The notes: generated by a model not told the origin, from the sequence alone. 64,000 nucleotides of DNA from Chryseobacterium gotjawalense (GCF_030012525.1 NZ_CP124855.1:1302001-1366000); one strand, 5' to 3'; counted from the stretch's first letter, positions 52,629 through 62,109 are shown. Translations and numbers: made by a program.

Positions 52629-54314
52629 TTACTTTTTGTATTTAAAGAAATAATATCCATATAAAACAGTGTGTACAATAAGCATTCCTATAGAGAACAT
52701 GATCAGACCACTGTCATCAACTTCTGCATTCTGGTGATGCAGATAAGCCAATACTCCTAAAAGTACGACTAAGAAAAAACCGGAAATAGCAGTTATAGAA
52801 TAATTTTTCGGATCGTCAGTCGTGCTGTTTTGTTTTCCTAAAATAGAGTTTTTAATTCCACGATAGAGATAAACATCCAGACCGATCATCATCCAACACA
52901 CCAAACGGATCCAGGTATCAAACGGTAAGAAAACCATCATTCCCAGACACACCAGTATTCCTAAAACCGGAATCAACGGAACCAGCGGCGTTCTGAACGC
53001 ACGCGGCGCATTGGGTTGTGTTTTTCTTAAAACCAATACTCCTACACAAACTAAAATAAAGGCAAATAAAGTCCCAATACTGGTCATCTCACCCACAACT
53101 CTTCCCGGTACGAAAGCCGCAAACAAACTCACAAAAACCAAGAAGAAAAGATTGGATTTATAAGGAGTTCTGAATTTTGCATGAACTTCGCTGAAAACTT
53201 TTGGCAACAAACCATCTTTACTCATGGAGTAGAATACACGGCTTTGCCCCATCAACATTACCAAAATAACCGATGAATACCCCAACAAAATCGCTAAGAT
53301 AATCGTGGTATTCAACCAGGGATATGCAGGAACCATTGTTCCGTTCACTACACTTCCCATCGCTTCAATTGCAATGGCAACCGGCGCTAAATGATCGCCA
53401 CCACCACCGGCAGTAAATGCTTTATAGTTTACTACCCCTACCATTACGTAAGCAAAAATAATATACAGCACGGTACAGATAATGAGCGATCCCATAATCC
53501 CGATCGGCATCGATTTTTTAGGATCTTTGGTTTCCTGTGCAGCGGTTGAAACTGCATCAAAACCAATATAGGCAAAGAAGACTACGGCAGCCGCCCGTAT
53601 AATTCCAGACCAGCCATATTCACCAAATTTACCAGTATTGGCGGGAATTAGCGGTTGTAGGTTTTCTGGTTTTACATATTTCCACCCCACAACGATAAAG
53701 ATAATAACGATGGAAACTTTAAGAATTACAATTAAAGTATTAACAAATGCGGATTCGCTTGTTCCTTTAATTAAAATCAAGGACATAATGGTTACAATGA
53801 AAACAGCAGGCAGATTGATTAAACCTGTGTGAGCTACACCATCGACTATATAATTGTCAAAGGGCGTCATCATTAAATTATTAGGCAGTGAAACCCCAAA
53901 ACTGGAAAAGAATTTTCCAAGATATCCCGACCAGCTCGAGGCTACAGTGGCTGCTCCTACCGCATATTCGAGGACTAAATCCCAGCCGATAATCCATGCT
54001 ATAAATTCACCCATCGTGGCATACGAGTAGGTATAAGCACTTCCTGCAACAGGGATCATTGAGGCAAATTCTGCATAACACAATCCGGCAAAAGCACAGC
54101 CAATAGCTGCGATAATAAAGGAAATCATGATTCCAGGCCCGGCGTAGTTAGCAGCCGCAAGCCCGGTGATTGAGAATAATCCGGCACCAATAATGGCACC
54201 GATTCCCAAAGCCACCAACGAAGCGGAAGACAATGTTTTTTTCAATCCGTCTGAAGTCTCGTCAGATTCTGACAAAAGCTGGCTCAGAGGTTTGGTTCTC
54301 CAAAGATTTGACAT
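52629..54314 (-). CDS. CAT-type amino acid permease (APC superfamily)
   Basis: A 561-residue inner-membrane transporter of the cationic amino acid transporter branch (APC superfamily), with about 14 helices. The first helix has the substrate-binding break LGIGAIIGAGLFSITG near 37-52, then GLCYAEFASMIPVAGSAYTYSY near 77-98 and FFAYIGFDAVSTAAQETKDP near 240-259. A long C-terminal hydrophobic region is normal for these bacterial members. The original terminator of this gene is split by the IS1182 element. TATTTTTG at 54344-54337 is a likely -7 element. Confidence 0.92.
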   Translation of the reverse strand: MSNLWRTKPLSQLLSESDETSDGLKKTLSSASLVALGIGAIIGAGLFSITGLAAANYAGPGIMISFIIAAIGCAFAGLCYAEFASMIPVAGSAYTYSYATMGEFIAWIIGWDLVLEYAVGAATVASSWSGYLGKFFSSFGVSLPNNLMMTPFDNYIVDGVAHTGLINLPAVFIVTIMSLILIKGTSESAFVNTLIVILKVSIVIIFIVVGWKYVKPENLQPLIPANTGKFGEYGWSGIIRAAAVVFFAYIGFDAVSTAAQETKDPKKSMPIGIMGSLIICTVLYIIFAYVMVGVVNYKAFTAGGGGDHLAPVAIAIEAMGSVVNGTMVPAYPWLNTTIILAILLGYSSVILVMLMGQSRVFYSMSKDGLLPKVFSEVHAKFRTPYKSNLFFLVFVSLFAAFVPGRVVGEMTSIGTLFAFILVCVGVLVLRKTQPNAPRAFRTPLVPLIPVLGILVCLGMMVFLPFDTWIRLVCWMMIGLDVYLYRGIKNSILGKQNSTTDDPKNYSITAISGFFLVVLLGVLAYLHHQNAEVDDSGLIMFSIGMLIVHTVLYGYYFFKYKK

Positions 54315-54555
54315 TTTATATTTTTTTTAAGATTTTCAAAAATATAAAAATTAACTAATTATCACCTCTTTTTAATCAATTTCTTTTTGAAAAACTCCTT
54401 AAAAATCGCTAAAAACCTGAATTCCATAGCGAAACCGCAAAACCATATAAGCATATAAAACGTATTAAACAACTACTTTTCTGATTAAAAGCCGTAAGAA
54501 CTCATAAATTGTTATAATATCAAATACGAAATGATAATTTTGTTAACTTTATGCC

Positions 54556-55164
54556 ATGGTTTTAAAAGATATTTTCCAGTCAGATTTAGTGAAAGAAATT
54601 GAAGAATCCGGCAACCTGAATCATTTCAAAGCGGGCGAAACTATCGTGAATATGGATTCGTACATCAAAAATATTCCGGTGGTGATTTCCGGAAGTATTA
54701 AAGTAATCCGGACCGAAGAAGATGGACGTGAAATCCTGCTCTATTATTTAACTCCGGGGGAAAGCTGCATCGTTTCCATTCTTTCAGGGATGAAAAATGA
54801 GACTTCAAAAATCAAAGCCATCGTAGAAGAAGACGCAGATATCATGCTGATTCCTGCAGATAAAGCCAAAGAATGGGTGAAAAAATATCCCGATTGGACC
54901 GAGTTTATTTTTGATCTGTACCAAAAACGTTTTGAAGAACTTTTGGATGTGGTCAATTCAGTTGCTTTCCAGAAAATAGATACCCGGCTTTTACACCTTA
55001 TCAAACAAAAAGTACAGTTATATAAGTCCAAAGAAATTTCGGTTACCCATCAACAACTCGCTGATGAATTGGGCATTACCCGCGAAGCAACAAGCCGGGT
55101 GCTGAAACAGATGGAAAAGGAACATCTCCTTATTCTTTCCCGAAATAAAATTGAACTTCTGTGA
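54556..55164 (+). CDS. Crp/Fnr family transcriptional regulator
   Basis: A 202-residue regulator: cyclic-nucleotide-binding-like beta-roll (about 20-115), dimer helix (about 120-150) and C-terminal winged helix (about 155-200, VTHQQLADELGITREATSRVLKQ). The recognition helix has R-E-x3-R, matching the residues with which Crp reads GTGA half-sites. It has a single Cys (C71, in PGESC), so it cannot hold an FNR-like [4Fe-4S] cluster. Two nearby operons carry TGTGAT-type palindromes, so it is probably their regulator. Its signal is unknown. Confidence 0.9.
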   Translation: MVLKDIFQSDLVKEIEESGNLNHFKAGETIVNMDSYIKNIPVVISGSIKVIRTEEDGREILLYYLTPGESCIVSILSGMKNETSKIKAIVEEDADIMLIPADKAKEWVKKYPDWTEFIFDLYQKRFEELLDVVNSVAFQKIDTRLLHLIKQKVQLYKSKEISVTHQQLADELGITREATSRVLKQMEKEHLLILSRNKIELL

Positions 55165-55335
55165 TTGGAGGAAAAATTTTCTACCGCAAAAGCGGCAAAA
55201 GAAAAATTTGGATTTTAATCACTTCAAAAGAAAGCAAATGTAGGAACGATAATCATTGCGCTTCTGCAAACTTTTGAATAACTAAATTTTTAACCTGAAC
55301 TTTTGTTTCTTTTGCGGTAAAAAATTTAAGCTTCT
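55165..55335 (+). other. Intergenic region with dispersed repeat
   Basis: No gene. Two facing copies of a sequence that includes ACCGCAAAAG at about 55182 and CTTTTGCGGTAAAAA at about 55308 form a long-range inverted repeat; the right copy is also found at 26270-26295. Confidence 0.55.
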
Positions 55336-55353
55336 GTGATATAGATTACTGTA
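55335..55353 (+). promoter_or_regulatory. Crp/Fnr-type operator of rhodanese-osmC unit
   Basis: TGTGAT-atag-ATTAC-TGTA, palindromic core 55336-55349 (GTGAT-N4-ATTAC). Its centre is 29.5 nt upstream of the TAAATTTG element at 55372. The same motif at the same distance lies before tolC. Confidence 0.7.
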
Positions 55354-55371
55354 GCCATATTTTCTCTGACT

Positions 55372-55379
55372 TAAATTTG
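55372..55379 (+). promoter_or_regulatory. -7 element of rhodanese-osmC unit
   Basis: TAAATTTG, a perfect TAnnTTTG. No TTTG is seen at -33, as expected for a promoter that depends on an activator. Confidence 0.6.
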
Positions 55380-55409
55380 CATTATTAAATCAATCAAAAA
55401 CGCAAAATT

Positions 55410-55721
55410 ATGTTAGACACCATTAATCATCTTTTCGGATTCAAAAAAACAGATTACGCAGACCTTATTAAAAAAGGAGCTATTATTTTGGATGTACGCA
55501 GCAAAGAGGAATTTGCCGGAGGTCATATCAAAAACTCCATCAACATTCCTGTAGATCAACTTCTGAAAAATCTATCGAGATTGAAAGACAAAAACAAAAC
55601 CATCATCACGTGTTGCGCTTCCGGAATGAGAAGTGCTTCTGCAAAAACGCTGCTTGTAAAAAATGGCTATACCGATGTTCATAACGGCGGCGGTTGGGCA
55701 AGTTTAAACAGTAAAATTTAA
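55410..55721 (+). CDS. Rhodanese-like sulfurtransferase domain protein
   Basis: A 103-residue single rhodanese domain, cytosolic. The active loop is CASGMRS with catalytic C69 (preceded by another Cys, C68), fitting sulfane-sulfur transfer by a Cys persulfide. Preceding features DVRSKEEFAGGHI are typical. It lies 4 nt before osmC and is preceded by a Crp-type operator and -7 element, so it is the first gene of a two-gene unit. Confidence 0.92.
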   Translation: MLDTINHLFGFKKTDYADLIKKGAIILDVRSKEEFAGGHIKNSINIPVDQLLKNLSRLKDKNKTIITCCASGMRSASAKTLLVKNGYTDVHNGGGWASLNSKI

Positions 55722-55725
55722 AAAA

Positions 55726-56160
55726 ATGGAACCTCATTTATATAACGTAGATATTACCTGGTCGAAAGACCGGCAGGGAGAAATGTCTTCACCGGAACTT
55801 TCCACAACCGTAGAAATCGCTACTCCACCGCAATTCCCAAAAGGCGTGGAAGGAATTTGGTCTCCCGAACATTTGTTCACTTCTGCAGTTGCAAGTTGCC
55901 TGATGACCACATTTTTATCTATCGCGGAAAATTCCAAATTAGAGTTCACAGGTTTCACGTGCAAATCACACGGAAAACTGGAGCAAATAGAAGGAAAATT
56001 CCTAATGACAGAAGTTATTTTGGAACCAACTGTTACCATTGCGAATGAAAGCGACCGTGAAAAAGCAGAACGTGTTTTACAAAAATCTGAGCAGCATTGC
56101 TTGATCTCCAATTCAATAAAGTCGAAAGTCACAATGAAAACTACAATCGTCACTCTTTAA
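55726..56160 (+). CDS. OsmC family protein
   Basis: A 144-residue OsmC/Ohr-type protein. The conserved Cys pair is seen as C58 (ASCLMTTFL) and C125 (QHCLISNSIK), as in peroxide-reducing OsmC and Ohr proteins; it may act on organic hydroperoxides or persulfides. It is 4 nt downstream of the rhodanese gene, so the pair is translationally close. A terminator follows. Confidence 0.92.
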   Translation: MEPHLYNVDITWSKDRQGEMSSPELSTTVEIATPPQFPKGVEGIWSPEHLFTSAVASCLMTTFLSIAENSKLEFTGFTCKSHGKLEQIEGKFLMTEVILEPTVTIANESDREKAERVLQKSEQHCLISNSIKSKVTMKTTIVTL

Positions 56161-56186
56161 AAACACATCTTATCAATGATAGAAAT

Positions 56187-56218
56187 AAAACCTCGAGAAG
56201 TCGGGGTTTTGTTTTTTT
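56187..56218 (+). terminator. Terminator of rhodanese-osmC unit
   Basis: A 10-bp stem AAAACCTCGA/TCGGGGTTTT (one G-T pair) with a GAAG tetraloop, followed by a seven-T run. Confidence 0.92.
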
Positions 56219-56260
56219 CATCCAATATGAAACCAGCAAAATTTCTTTATTAATGGGCTT

Positions 56261-56279
56261 TGTGATAAACATCACTGTA
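56261..56279 (+). promoter_or_regulatory. Crp/Fnr-type operator of tolC-RND operon
   Basis: TGTGAT-aaac-ATCAC-TGTA, with a perfect 14-nt palindromic core (GTGAT-N4-ATCAC, 56262-56275). Its centre is 29.5 nt before the TACTTTTG element, about -40 from the start of transcription, a class II activator position. Confidence 0.75.
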
Positions 56280-56297
56280 CAGGATTTTTCACAGTCT

Positions 56298-56305
56298 TAC
56301 TTTTG
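56298..56305 (+). promoter_or_regulatory. -7 element of tolC-RND operon
   Basis: TACTTTTG fits TAnnTTTG. No -33 TTTG at the right distance, consistent with activator-dependent initiation. Confidence 0.6.
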
Positions 56306-56322
56306 TCATCAAATTAAGATTT

Positions 56323-57618
56323 ATGAAAAAATTATTGTTTTTACTCTTTATTTCTACCCAAATTTTTGGTCAGGATACTCTTCAGATTTCTAAAAAAGAT
56401 TTAGAAGCCCGAATTGAAGGACAAAATTTATCGGTAAAATTAGCCAACGATGAAGTGAATGCTGCAAAAGCAAGTTTACTGGAAACCAGAGCGATGTATT
56501 TGCCTAATGTAACCGCTTCTTACACGGGAATTTCCACCAATAATCCATTGATGGCATTTGGTTCAAAACTGAATCAGGAGCGCATTACGATGATGGATTT
56601 TGATCCGGCAAAACTCAACAATCCAGATAATATTTTCAATTTCGCCACGAAACTGGAAGTTCAGCAACCGATTTTTAATAAAGATGCCGTTTATCGGAAA
56701 AAAGCGGGCGAAGTTCAGGTAGATGTTTTAAAAATAAAAGCAGAACGAACCAAAGAATATCTTCAGTTCGATTTGAATAAAGCGTATCTCCAGCTGCAAA
56801 TGGCGTATAAAGTGGTCAACGTTCTGGAAGAAGCCCAACAAACTACGCTTGCCAATAAAAAAGTCATCGACAATTATTACAAAAACGGCATGATTCAGAA
56901 ATCAGAAGTGTTGTACATGGATGTGCGTGTTTCTGAAATTGAAAACCAGATCCAATATGCAAAATCCAATGTGAGAAACGCTTCGGATTATCTCTATTTT
57001 TTGCTAAATGAAGATTCTAAAAACAAAGTATTCAAACCATCCGAGAAATTCTCTTATCAAGAACATATTTTAGAAGAAAATCCCCAACTCAACATCGATA
57101 GAAAAGATTTGCAGGCGTATGAGAAATCTATGGAAGCATACCATTATCTCATCAAATCATCGAAAGCGAAATTCTTACCCAAATTAAATGCCTTCGGAAG
57201 TTTCGAACTTTATGACAATAAACCCTATCAGTTTGATGCCAACGGATATTTGGTCGGACTGCAGCTTTCCTGGAACGTGTTCGATGGCCTGAAAGCGAAA
57301 AGCGAACAAGAAAAATACCGCGCAGATTTATCCAAAGCACAAACTGAAATTCAGCAATACCAAAAACAGAATCAGCTAGAACTCAATAAATCATACCGCC
57401 AGGTTTTAGATGCGGACCGAAAAGTTTCCCTTTCCAAATTAGCCTGGGAACAAAGCGGAGAAGCTTATAGAATAAGAAAAAACAGATATGCTCAGGGTTT
57501 GGAGAAATCATCAGATTTACTTTCCGCGGAAACCCAAATGTCCCAAAAAGAACTGGAACATCAGCAGGCGATTTTCGAATATAATTCAGCTCTTGAATAC
57601 TTTAAATTTTTAAAATAA
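56323..57618 (+). CDS. TolC family outer membrane efflux protein (RND operon)
   Basis: A 431-residue outer-membrane factor with an N-terminal signal peptide (cleavage near IFGQ, about residue 16). Repeated barrel and coiled-coil halves with SVKLANDEVNAAKASLLETRA and later YAQGLEKSSDLLSAETQM. It is the first gene of a five-gene operon and forms the exit duct for the RND pump. The second TolC-type gene of this window belongs to the ABC exporter. Confidence 0.92.
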   Translation: MKKLLFLLFISTQIFGQDTLQISKKDLEARIEGQNLSVKLANDEVNAAKASLLETRAMYLPNVTASYTGISTNNPLMAFGSKLNQERITMMDFDPAKLNNPDNIFNFATKLEVQQPIFNKDAVYRKKAGEVQVDVLKIKAERTKEYLQFDLNKAYLQLQMAYKVVNVLEEAQQTTLANKKVIDNYYKNGMIQKSEVLYMDVRVSEIENQIQYAKSNVRNASDYLYFLLNEDSKNKVFKPSEKFSYQEHILEENPQLNIDRKDLQAYEKSMEAYHYLIKSSKAKFLPKLNAFGSFELYDNKPYQFDANGYLVGLQLSWNVFDGLKAKSEQEKYRADLSKAQTEIQQYQKQNQLELNKSYRQVLDADRKVSLSKLAWEQSGEAYRIRKNRYAQGLEKSSDLLSAETQMSQKELEHQQAIFEYNSALEYFKFLK

Positions 57619-57629
57619 AAAAAAATCCA

Positions 57630-58706
57630 ATGAAAATATTAATTTACTCCGTCCTTTTATTAGGATTAACGATAAGTTGTTCAGAAGACGAAAAAGACGC
57701 AACCCTGCAGCAAAAACCCATTGAAGTAACCGTGAGTCAGTCCCGGTCCAGCTCTGAAGGTGCTTTTGCCACCGCAAGCGGAAAATTAGTCTCAAAAAAC
57801 TCCATAAATGTAAGCACCAGAATAATGGGCTACATAACCGGAATGAAAGCCGAAGTGGGCCAAAACGTAAGCGCCGGACAATTGTTGGTAAGCATCAACA
57901 GCGCCGACATTCAGGCAAAAGGCGGACAGGCCGGCGCGCAGATTTCACAGGCGCAGGCAAATTTCAACAGTGCTAAAAGAGACTACGAACGTTTTTCTAA
58001 TTTATATAAAAGTCAAAGTGCTTCTCAAAAAGAACTCGATGATATGAGAGCGCGTTACGAAATGACAAAAGCAGGATTAGATGCGGCTCAAGCAATGAAA
58101 AGTGAAGTGAATGCACAATACAGATACACCAATATTACCGCGCCCATTTCCGGAGTCATTACTGCAAAATATGCCGAACAAGGCGATATGGCAAGTCCGG
58201 GAATGCCTTTGCTGACGATCGAATCTCCATCTGCTTTAAAGGCGCAGGTATTGGTTTCTGAGCAAAATATCACTTTAATAAAACAGGGAATGCCTGTGAA
58301 AATCACCTTGAAATCAACTAATCAGGAAGTCGGCGGAACAGTTGCGGAAATCAGCAGATCATCCGCAAACACAGGTGGACAATACTTGGTTAAGGTGAAT
58401 GTCTCCAACAGTGCCAATCTCTTGTCGGGAATGTTTGTGAACGTTCAATTCCCCTTTAAAAATAATGGAAAAACGAATCAGGATTCCCAGGAAGGTGTGA
58501 TGATTCCCAAATCTGCTTTGGTAGAAAACGGACAATTAACGGGAGTTTATACCGTAAGCGCAAATAATACTGCGATTCTTCGTTGGGTGAAAACCGGAAA
58601 AGATTTAGGCGATCAGGTAGAGATTTTATCTGGTCTAAATGCAAAAGAACCGTACATCATTTCTGCACAAGGCAAACTTTTCAACGGAGTGAAAGTAAAA
58701 AAATAA
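57630..58706 (+). CDS. RND efflux periplasmic adaptor (lipoprotein)
   Basis: A 358-residue membrane-fusion protein, with lipobox (ISCS) near residue 16. Lipoyl parts are at about 50-90 (VGQNVSAGQLLVSINSADI) and 165-200 (ITAPISGVITAKYAEQGDMAS), a coiled coil between, and the beta-barrel domain near 200-280. It links the TolC protein to the RND pump. It is 11 nt after tolC. A 149-nt gap containing an inverted repeat precedes the permease gene. Confidence 0.9.
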   Translation: MKILIYSVLLLGLTISCSEDEKDATLQQKPIEVTVSQSRSSSEGAFATASGKLVSKNSINVSTRIMGYITGMKAEVGQNVSAGQLLVSINSADIQAKGGQAGAQISQAQANFNSAKRDYERFSNLYKSQSASQKELDDMRARYEMTKAGLDAAQAMKSEVNAQYRYTNITAPISGVITAKYAEQGDMASPGMPLLTIESPSALKAQVLVSEQNITLIKQGMPVKITLKSTNQEVGGTVAEISRSSANTGGQYLVKVNVSNSANLLSGMFVNVQFPFKNNGKTNQDSQEGVMIPKSALVENGQLTGVYTVSANNTAILRWVKTGKDLGDQVEILSGLNAKEPYIISAQGKLFNGVKVKK

Positions 58707-58708
58707 TG

Positions 58709-58838
58709 TAACAGTTTATCAATGTAATAATTTACCAATCAATTCAATAATGAGTATTAATTGTCCATATTTTTCTTAAAAAAAATTGGTCGATTGAATA
58801 ACTAAAGATTGTTACACTGGTAAATTGATACACTGTTA
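58709..58838 (+). repeat. Long inverted repeat between adaptor and pump genes
   Basis: TAACAGTTTATCAAT (58709-58723) faces ATTGATACACTGTTA (58824-58838) with one mismatch; further short complementary pieces lie inside. The transcript could fold into a long hairpin in the 149-nt gap. Similar A/T-rich sequences are scattered in Chryseobacterium-like genomes, from recollection. Confidence 0.65.
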
Positions 58839-58855
58839 AATAAAAAAAATAAATT

Positions 58856-61800
58856 ATGCAAGAAGGAATAGCAGGAAAGATTGCCAAAGTCTTTATCAAT
58901 TCAAAACTCACCATTCTATTAATGGTTGCTTTGATGGTGATTGGCGCATACAGTTCCACTTTAATACCGAGAGAAGAAGAGCCGCAGATCATTGTTCCTA
59001 TGGCCGATGTAATGGTCGGTTATCCCGGTGCAAATCCCACAGAAGTAGAAAACCGTGTGGTGAAACCTTTGGAAAAAATAATTTCCAACATCAAAGGTGT
59101 AGAGCATGTTCACAGCATGGCAATGAACGGAAAAGCCATGATTATCGTACAATTTTACGTGGGCGAAGACACCGAACGTTCTTACGTGAAACTCTACGAT
59201 GAGATGATGAAGAACAAAAACATCTTCCCAAAAGGAGTGTATGAACCTTTGATAAAAACGCGTTCCATCGACGATGTTCCTATGTTGGGTTTAACGCTTT
59301 GGAGCGAAAAATATAACGATTTTCAGTTAAGACAAATTACAGAAGAACTTTCATCTGAAATAAAAAAGGTGAAAGATGTTTCTTTAACTAACGTGATTGG
59401 AGGAAGAAGCCGACAGTTAAAAGTAATTGTTGATAAAGATAAAATGGCAGAATCCAATGTAGATGCATTGGGAATTATGCAGATGATTCTGGCGAATAAC
59501 GGAAGTTCACAATCCGGAAGTTTCTCCAGTAACGATCAGGAATATTTACTCACCACCGGAGAATTTTTAAGTTCTGCCGAAGAGGTGGGAAATCTCGTGA
59601 TCGGAACTTCGCAAAATATGCCGGTTTATTTGAAACAGGTAGCAAAAATTGAAGACGGTGCTTCCTCTTCCACGAATTATGTAAATTTCGGATATGGAAA
59701 CGCAACCGAAAAAGGCAAGAGTTTCTTATCAGAATATCCTGCGGTAACGCTTTCTGTTTCGAAAGTTAAAGGTGCAGATGCAATGCATATTTCCGAGGAA
59801 ATTTTAGCAAAAGTAGAAACTTTAAAGAAAACTCTAATTCCCAATGATGTTCATGTAGAAGTCACCCGGAATTACGGGGAAACTGCGTCTCATAAAGTTT
59901 CAGAATTAATGGGACACTTGGGAATCGCCATTGTTGCCGTAACCATTTTGGTGATGCTTGCCATGGGATGGAGAGGCGGATTGGTCGTGTTTCTATCGGT
60001 TCCTTTAACTTTTGCTTTAACGCTTTTTTCCTATTATATGTTGGGTTATACGCTCAATAGAATTACGCTTTTCGCCCTGGTTTTCGTAGTGGGAATCGTT
60101 GTTGATGACAGTATTATCATTGCAGAAAATATGCACCGGCATTTTCACATGAAGAAATTACCGTTCAAGCAAGCCGCAATTTTCGCCATTAATGAAGTAG
60201 GAAATCCTACAATTTTAGCAACATTTACGGTAATTGCAGCGATTTTACCGATGGCATTTGTCTCCGGAATGATGGGACCTTATATGTCGCCAATGCCGAT
60301 TGGAGCGTCGATTGCGATGTTACTTTCTTTATTTATTGCTTTAACGATTACGCCTTATTTAGGATTCCATTTATTAAAAGTAAAAGATTCTGAAGAACAT
60401 AAAGAAGAACAGGGTCTGGAAACGGGTTTCATCTACAAAATTTACAAAAAAATTGAGCAACCATTGCTGGATAATGGTAAAAAAAGATGGACGATGCTCG
60501 GAGTTACTTTTATATTATTAATGATTTCCATGTTGGCTTTTGGTGCAAAATGGGTGGCGGTAAAAATGCTTCCGTTTGACAACAAAAATGAAGTTCAGGT
60601 GGTCATCGATATGCCCGAAGGAACGACTTTAGAACGAACTGCGGCAGCTACACAAGACATCGCGCAATATCTGAAAACCGTGCCGGAAGTGGTGAATTAT
60701 CAATCTTATATTGGGTCGGCATCTCCCATTACTTTTAATGGATTGGTTCGTCATTACGACATGCGTGGAAGCAGCAATACAGCGGATATTCAGGTGAATC
60801 TTTTGCATAAAGAAGACCGGAATCTGCAAAGTCACGATATTGCAAAAGTCATTCGCCCAGAAATTCACAGGATTGCGAAAAAATACGGTGCGAATGTAAA
60901 AATTGTAGAAGTTCCGCCAGGACCACCGGTTTTATCCACCATTGTTGCGGAAGTTTACGGTCCGGATTATAACGAGCAGGTGAGAATTGCAAATGAAGTT
61001 CAGAAAATCCTCATCAATACGGATGATGTTGTGGATGTGGACTGGATGGTAGAATCGCCACAAACGGAATTCAAAATTGTGGCTGATAAAGAAAAAACAA
61101 TGTTGAACGGCATTGTTCCACAACAAATTGTAGGAAACCTCACTTATCTGATTGGCGAACATTCCATCGGGAATTTATATGATCCAAAATCCAATGACGC
61201 CGTTGATATTGTAATAAAATTAAAAGATGGCGATAAAACCAGTATTTCGGACATTACCGATCAGAAAATAAAAGGTCAAAGCGGAATGGTTCCCGTAAGC
61301 GATTTGGTGAAAGTTCAGCGGGAAACTTTAGAAAAATCAATTTACCGAAAAGACCAGAAACGCGTGGTTTATATCCTTGCAGATATGGCTGGAGGATTAG
61401 AAAGTCCGGCTTATGCGATTCTCGGAATGGATAAAAAACTGAAAAACATTCAACTTCCGGCAGGATATTCATTGAATGAACTGTACATGAATCCTCCGAA
61501 AGATGAATCCGATTACACCGTGAAATGGGACGGAGAATGGCAAATCACTTTGGAGGTTTTCCGGGATTTGGGAGCGGCGTTTTTAGTGGTCATCATCATT
61601 ATTTATATGTTGATTGTGGGTTGGTTTCAAAACTTCAAAACACCGATTCTGATGATGATTCCAATTCCACTTTCATTAATCGGCATCGTGCTTGGACACT
61701 GGTTATTAGGCGCTTTCTTTACGGCAACTTCGTTTATCGGAATGATTGCTTTGGCAGGAATCATGGTGAGAAACTCGATTCTTCTCATTGATTTTATTGA

Positions 61801-62041
61801 AATCCGCCTGAAGGAAGGAACACCCATTAAACAAGCCATTATTGAAGCTGGAGCGGTAAGAACAACACCAATTTTATTAACTACTGGAGCAGTTGTAATC
61901 GGAGCGGTAGTCATTCTCTTCGATCCAATTTTCCAGGGATTGGCAATTTCGCTGGTATTTGGAGCCATTATTTCCACTTTGCTCACGCTGATTGTCATTC
62001 CGCTGATTTATTACATGTCTGAAAAGGACAAATGGCTTTAG
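58856..62041 (+). CDS. RND-type efflux pump, permease subunit
   Basis: A 1061-residue RND transporter of the AcrB/HAE1-like group: two halves, each with a large periplasmic domain and six helices. The proton relay pair is visible as VDDSIIIAENMHRH in TM4 near residues 415-428 (Asp-Asp), and the second-half signature is MVRNSILLIDF near 975-985. Substrates cannot be predicted; the neighbours point to sulfur- or peroxide-related compounds. It is the third gene of the tolC-adaptor-pump operon. Confidence 0.94.
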   Translation: MQEGIAGKIAKVFINSKLTILLMVALMVIGAYSSTLIPREEEPQIIVPMADVMVGYPGANPTEVENRVVKPLEKIISNIKGVEHVHSMAMNGKAMIIVQFYVGEDTERSYVKLYDEMMKNKNIFPKGVYEPLIKTRSIDDVPMLGLTLWSEKYNDFQLRQITEELSSEIKKVKDVSLTNVIGGRSRQLKVIVDKDKMAESNVDALGIMQMILANNGSSQSGSFSSNDQEYLLTTGEFLSSAEEVGNLVIGTSQNMPVYLKQVAKIEDGASSSTNYVNFGYGNATEKGKSFLSEYPAVTLSVSKVKGADAMHISEEILAKVETLKKTLIPNDVHVEVTRNYGETASHKVSELMGHLGIAIVAVTILVMLAMGWRGGLVVFLSVPLTFALTLFSYYMLGYTLNRITLFALVFVVGIVVDDSIIIAENMHRHFHMKKLPFKQAAIFAINEVGNPTILATFTVIAAILPMAFVSGMMGPYMSPMPIGASIAMLLSLFIALTITPYLGFHLLKVKDSEEHKEEQGLETGFIYKIYKKIEQPLLDNGKKRWTMLGVTFILLMISMLAFGAKWVAVKMLPFDNKNEVQVVIDMPEGTTLERTAAATQDIAQYLKTVPEVVNYQSYIGSASPITFNGLVRHYDMRGSSNTADIQVNLLHKEDRNLQSHDIAKVIRPEIHRIAKKYGANVKIVEVPPGPPVLSTIVAEVYGPDYNEQVRIANEVQKILINTDDVVDVDWMVESPQTEFKIVADKEKTMLNGIVPQQIVGNLTYLIGEHSIGNLYDPKSNDAVDIVIKLKDGDKTSISDITDQKIKGQSGMVPVSDLVKVQRETLEKSIYRKDQKRVVYILADMAGGLESPAYAILGMDKKLKNIQLPAGYSLNELYMNPPKDESDYTVKWDGEWQITLEVFRDLGAAFLVVIIIIYMLIVGWFQNFKTPILMMIPIPLSLIGIVLGHWLLGAFFTATSFIGMIALAGIMVRNSILLIDFIEIRLKEGTPIKQAIIEAGAVRTTPILLTTGAVVIGAVVILFDPIFQGLAISLVFGAIISTLLTLIVIPLIYYMSEKDKWL

Positions 62042-62109
62042 AATGAGCCTGTAGTTATAAAAGCAGAACCCGATTCCATTGAAGAAAATCTTAAGGATTA
62101 ATTAACTCA

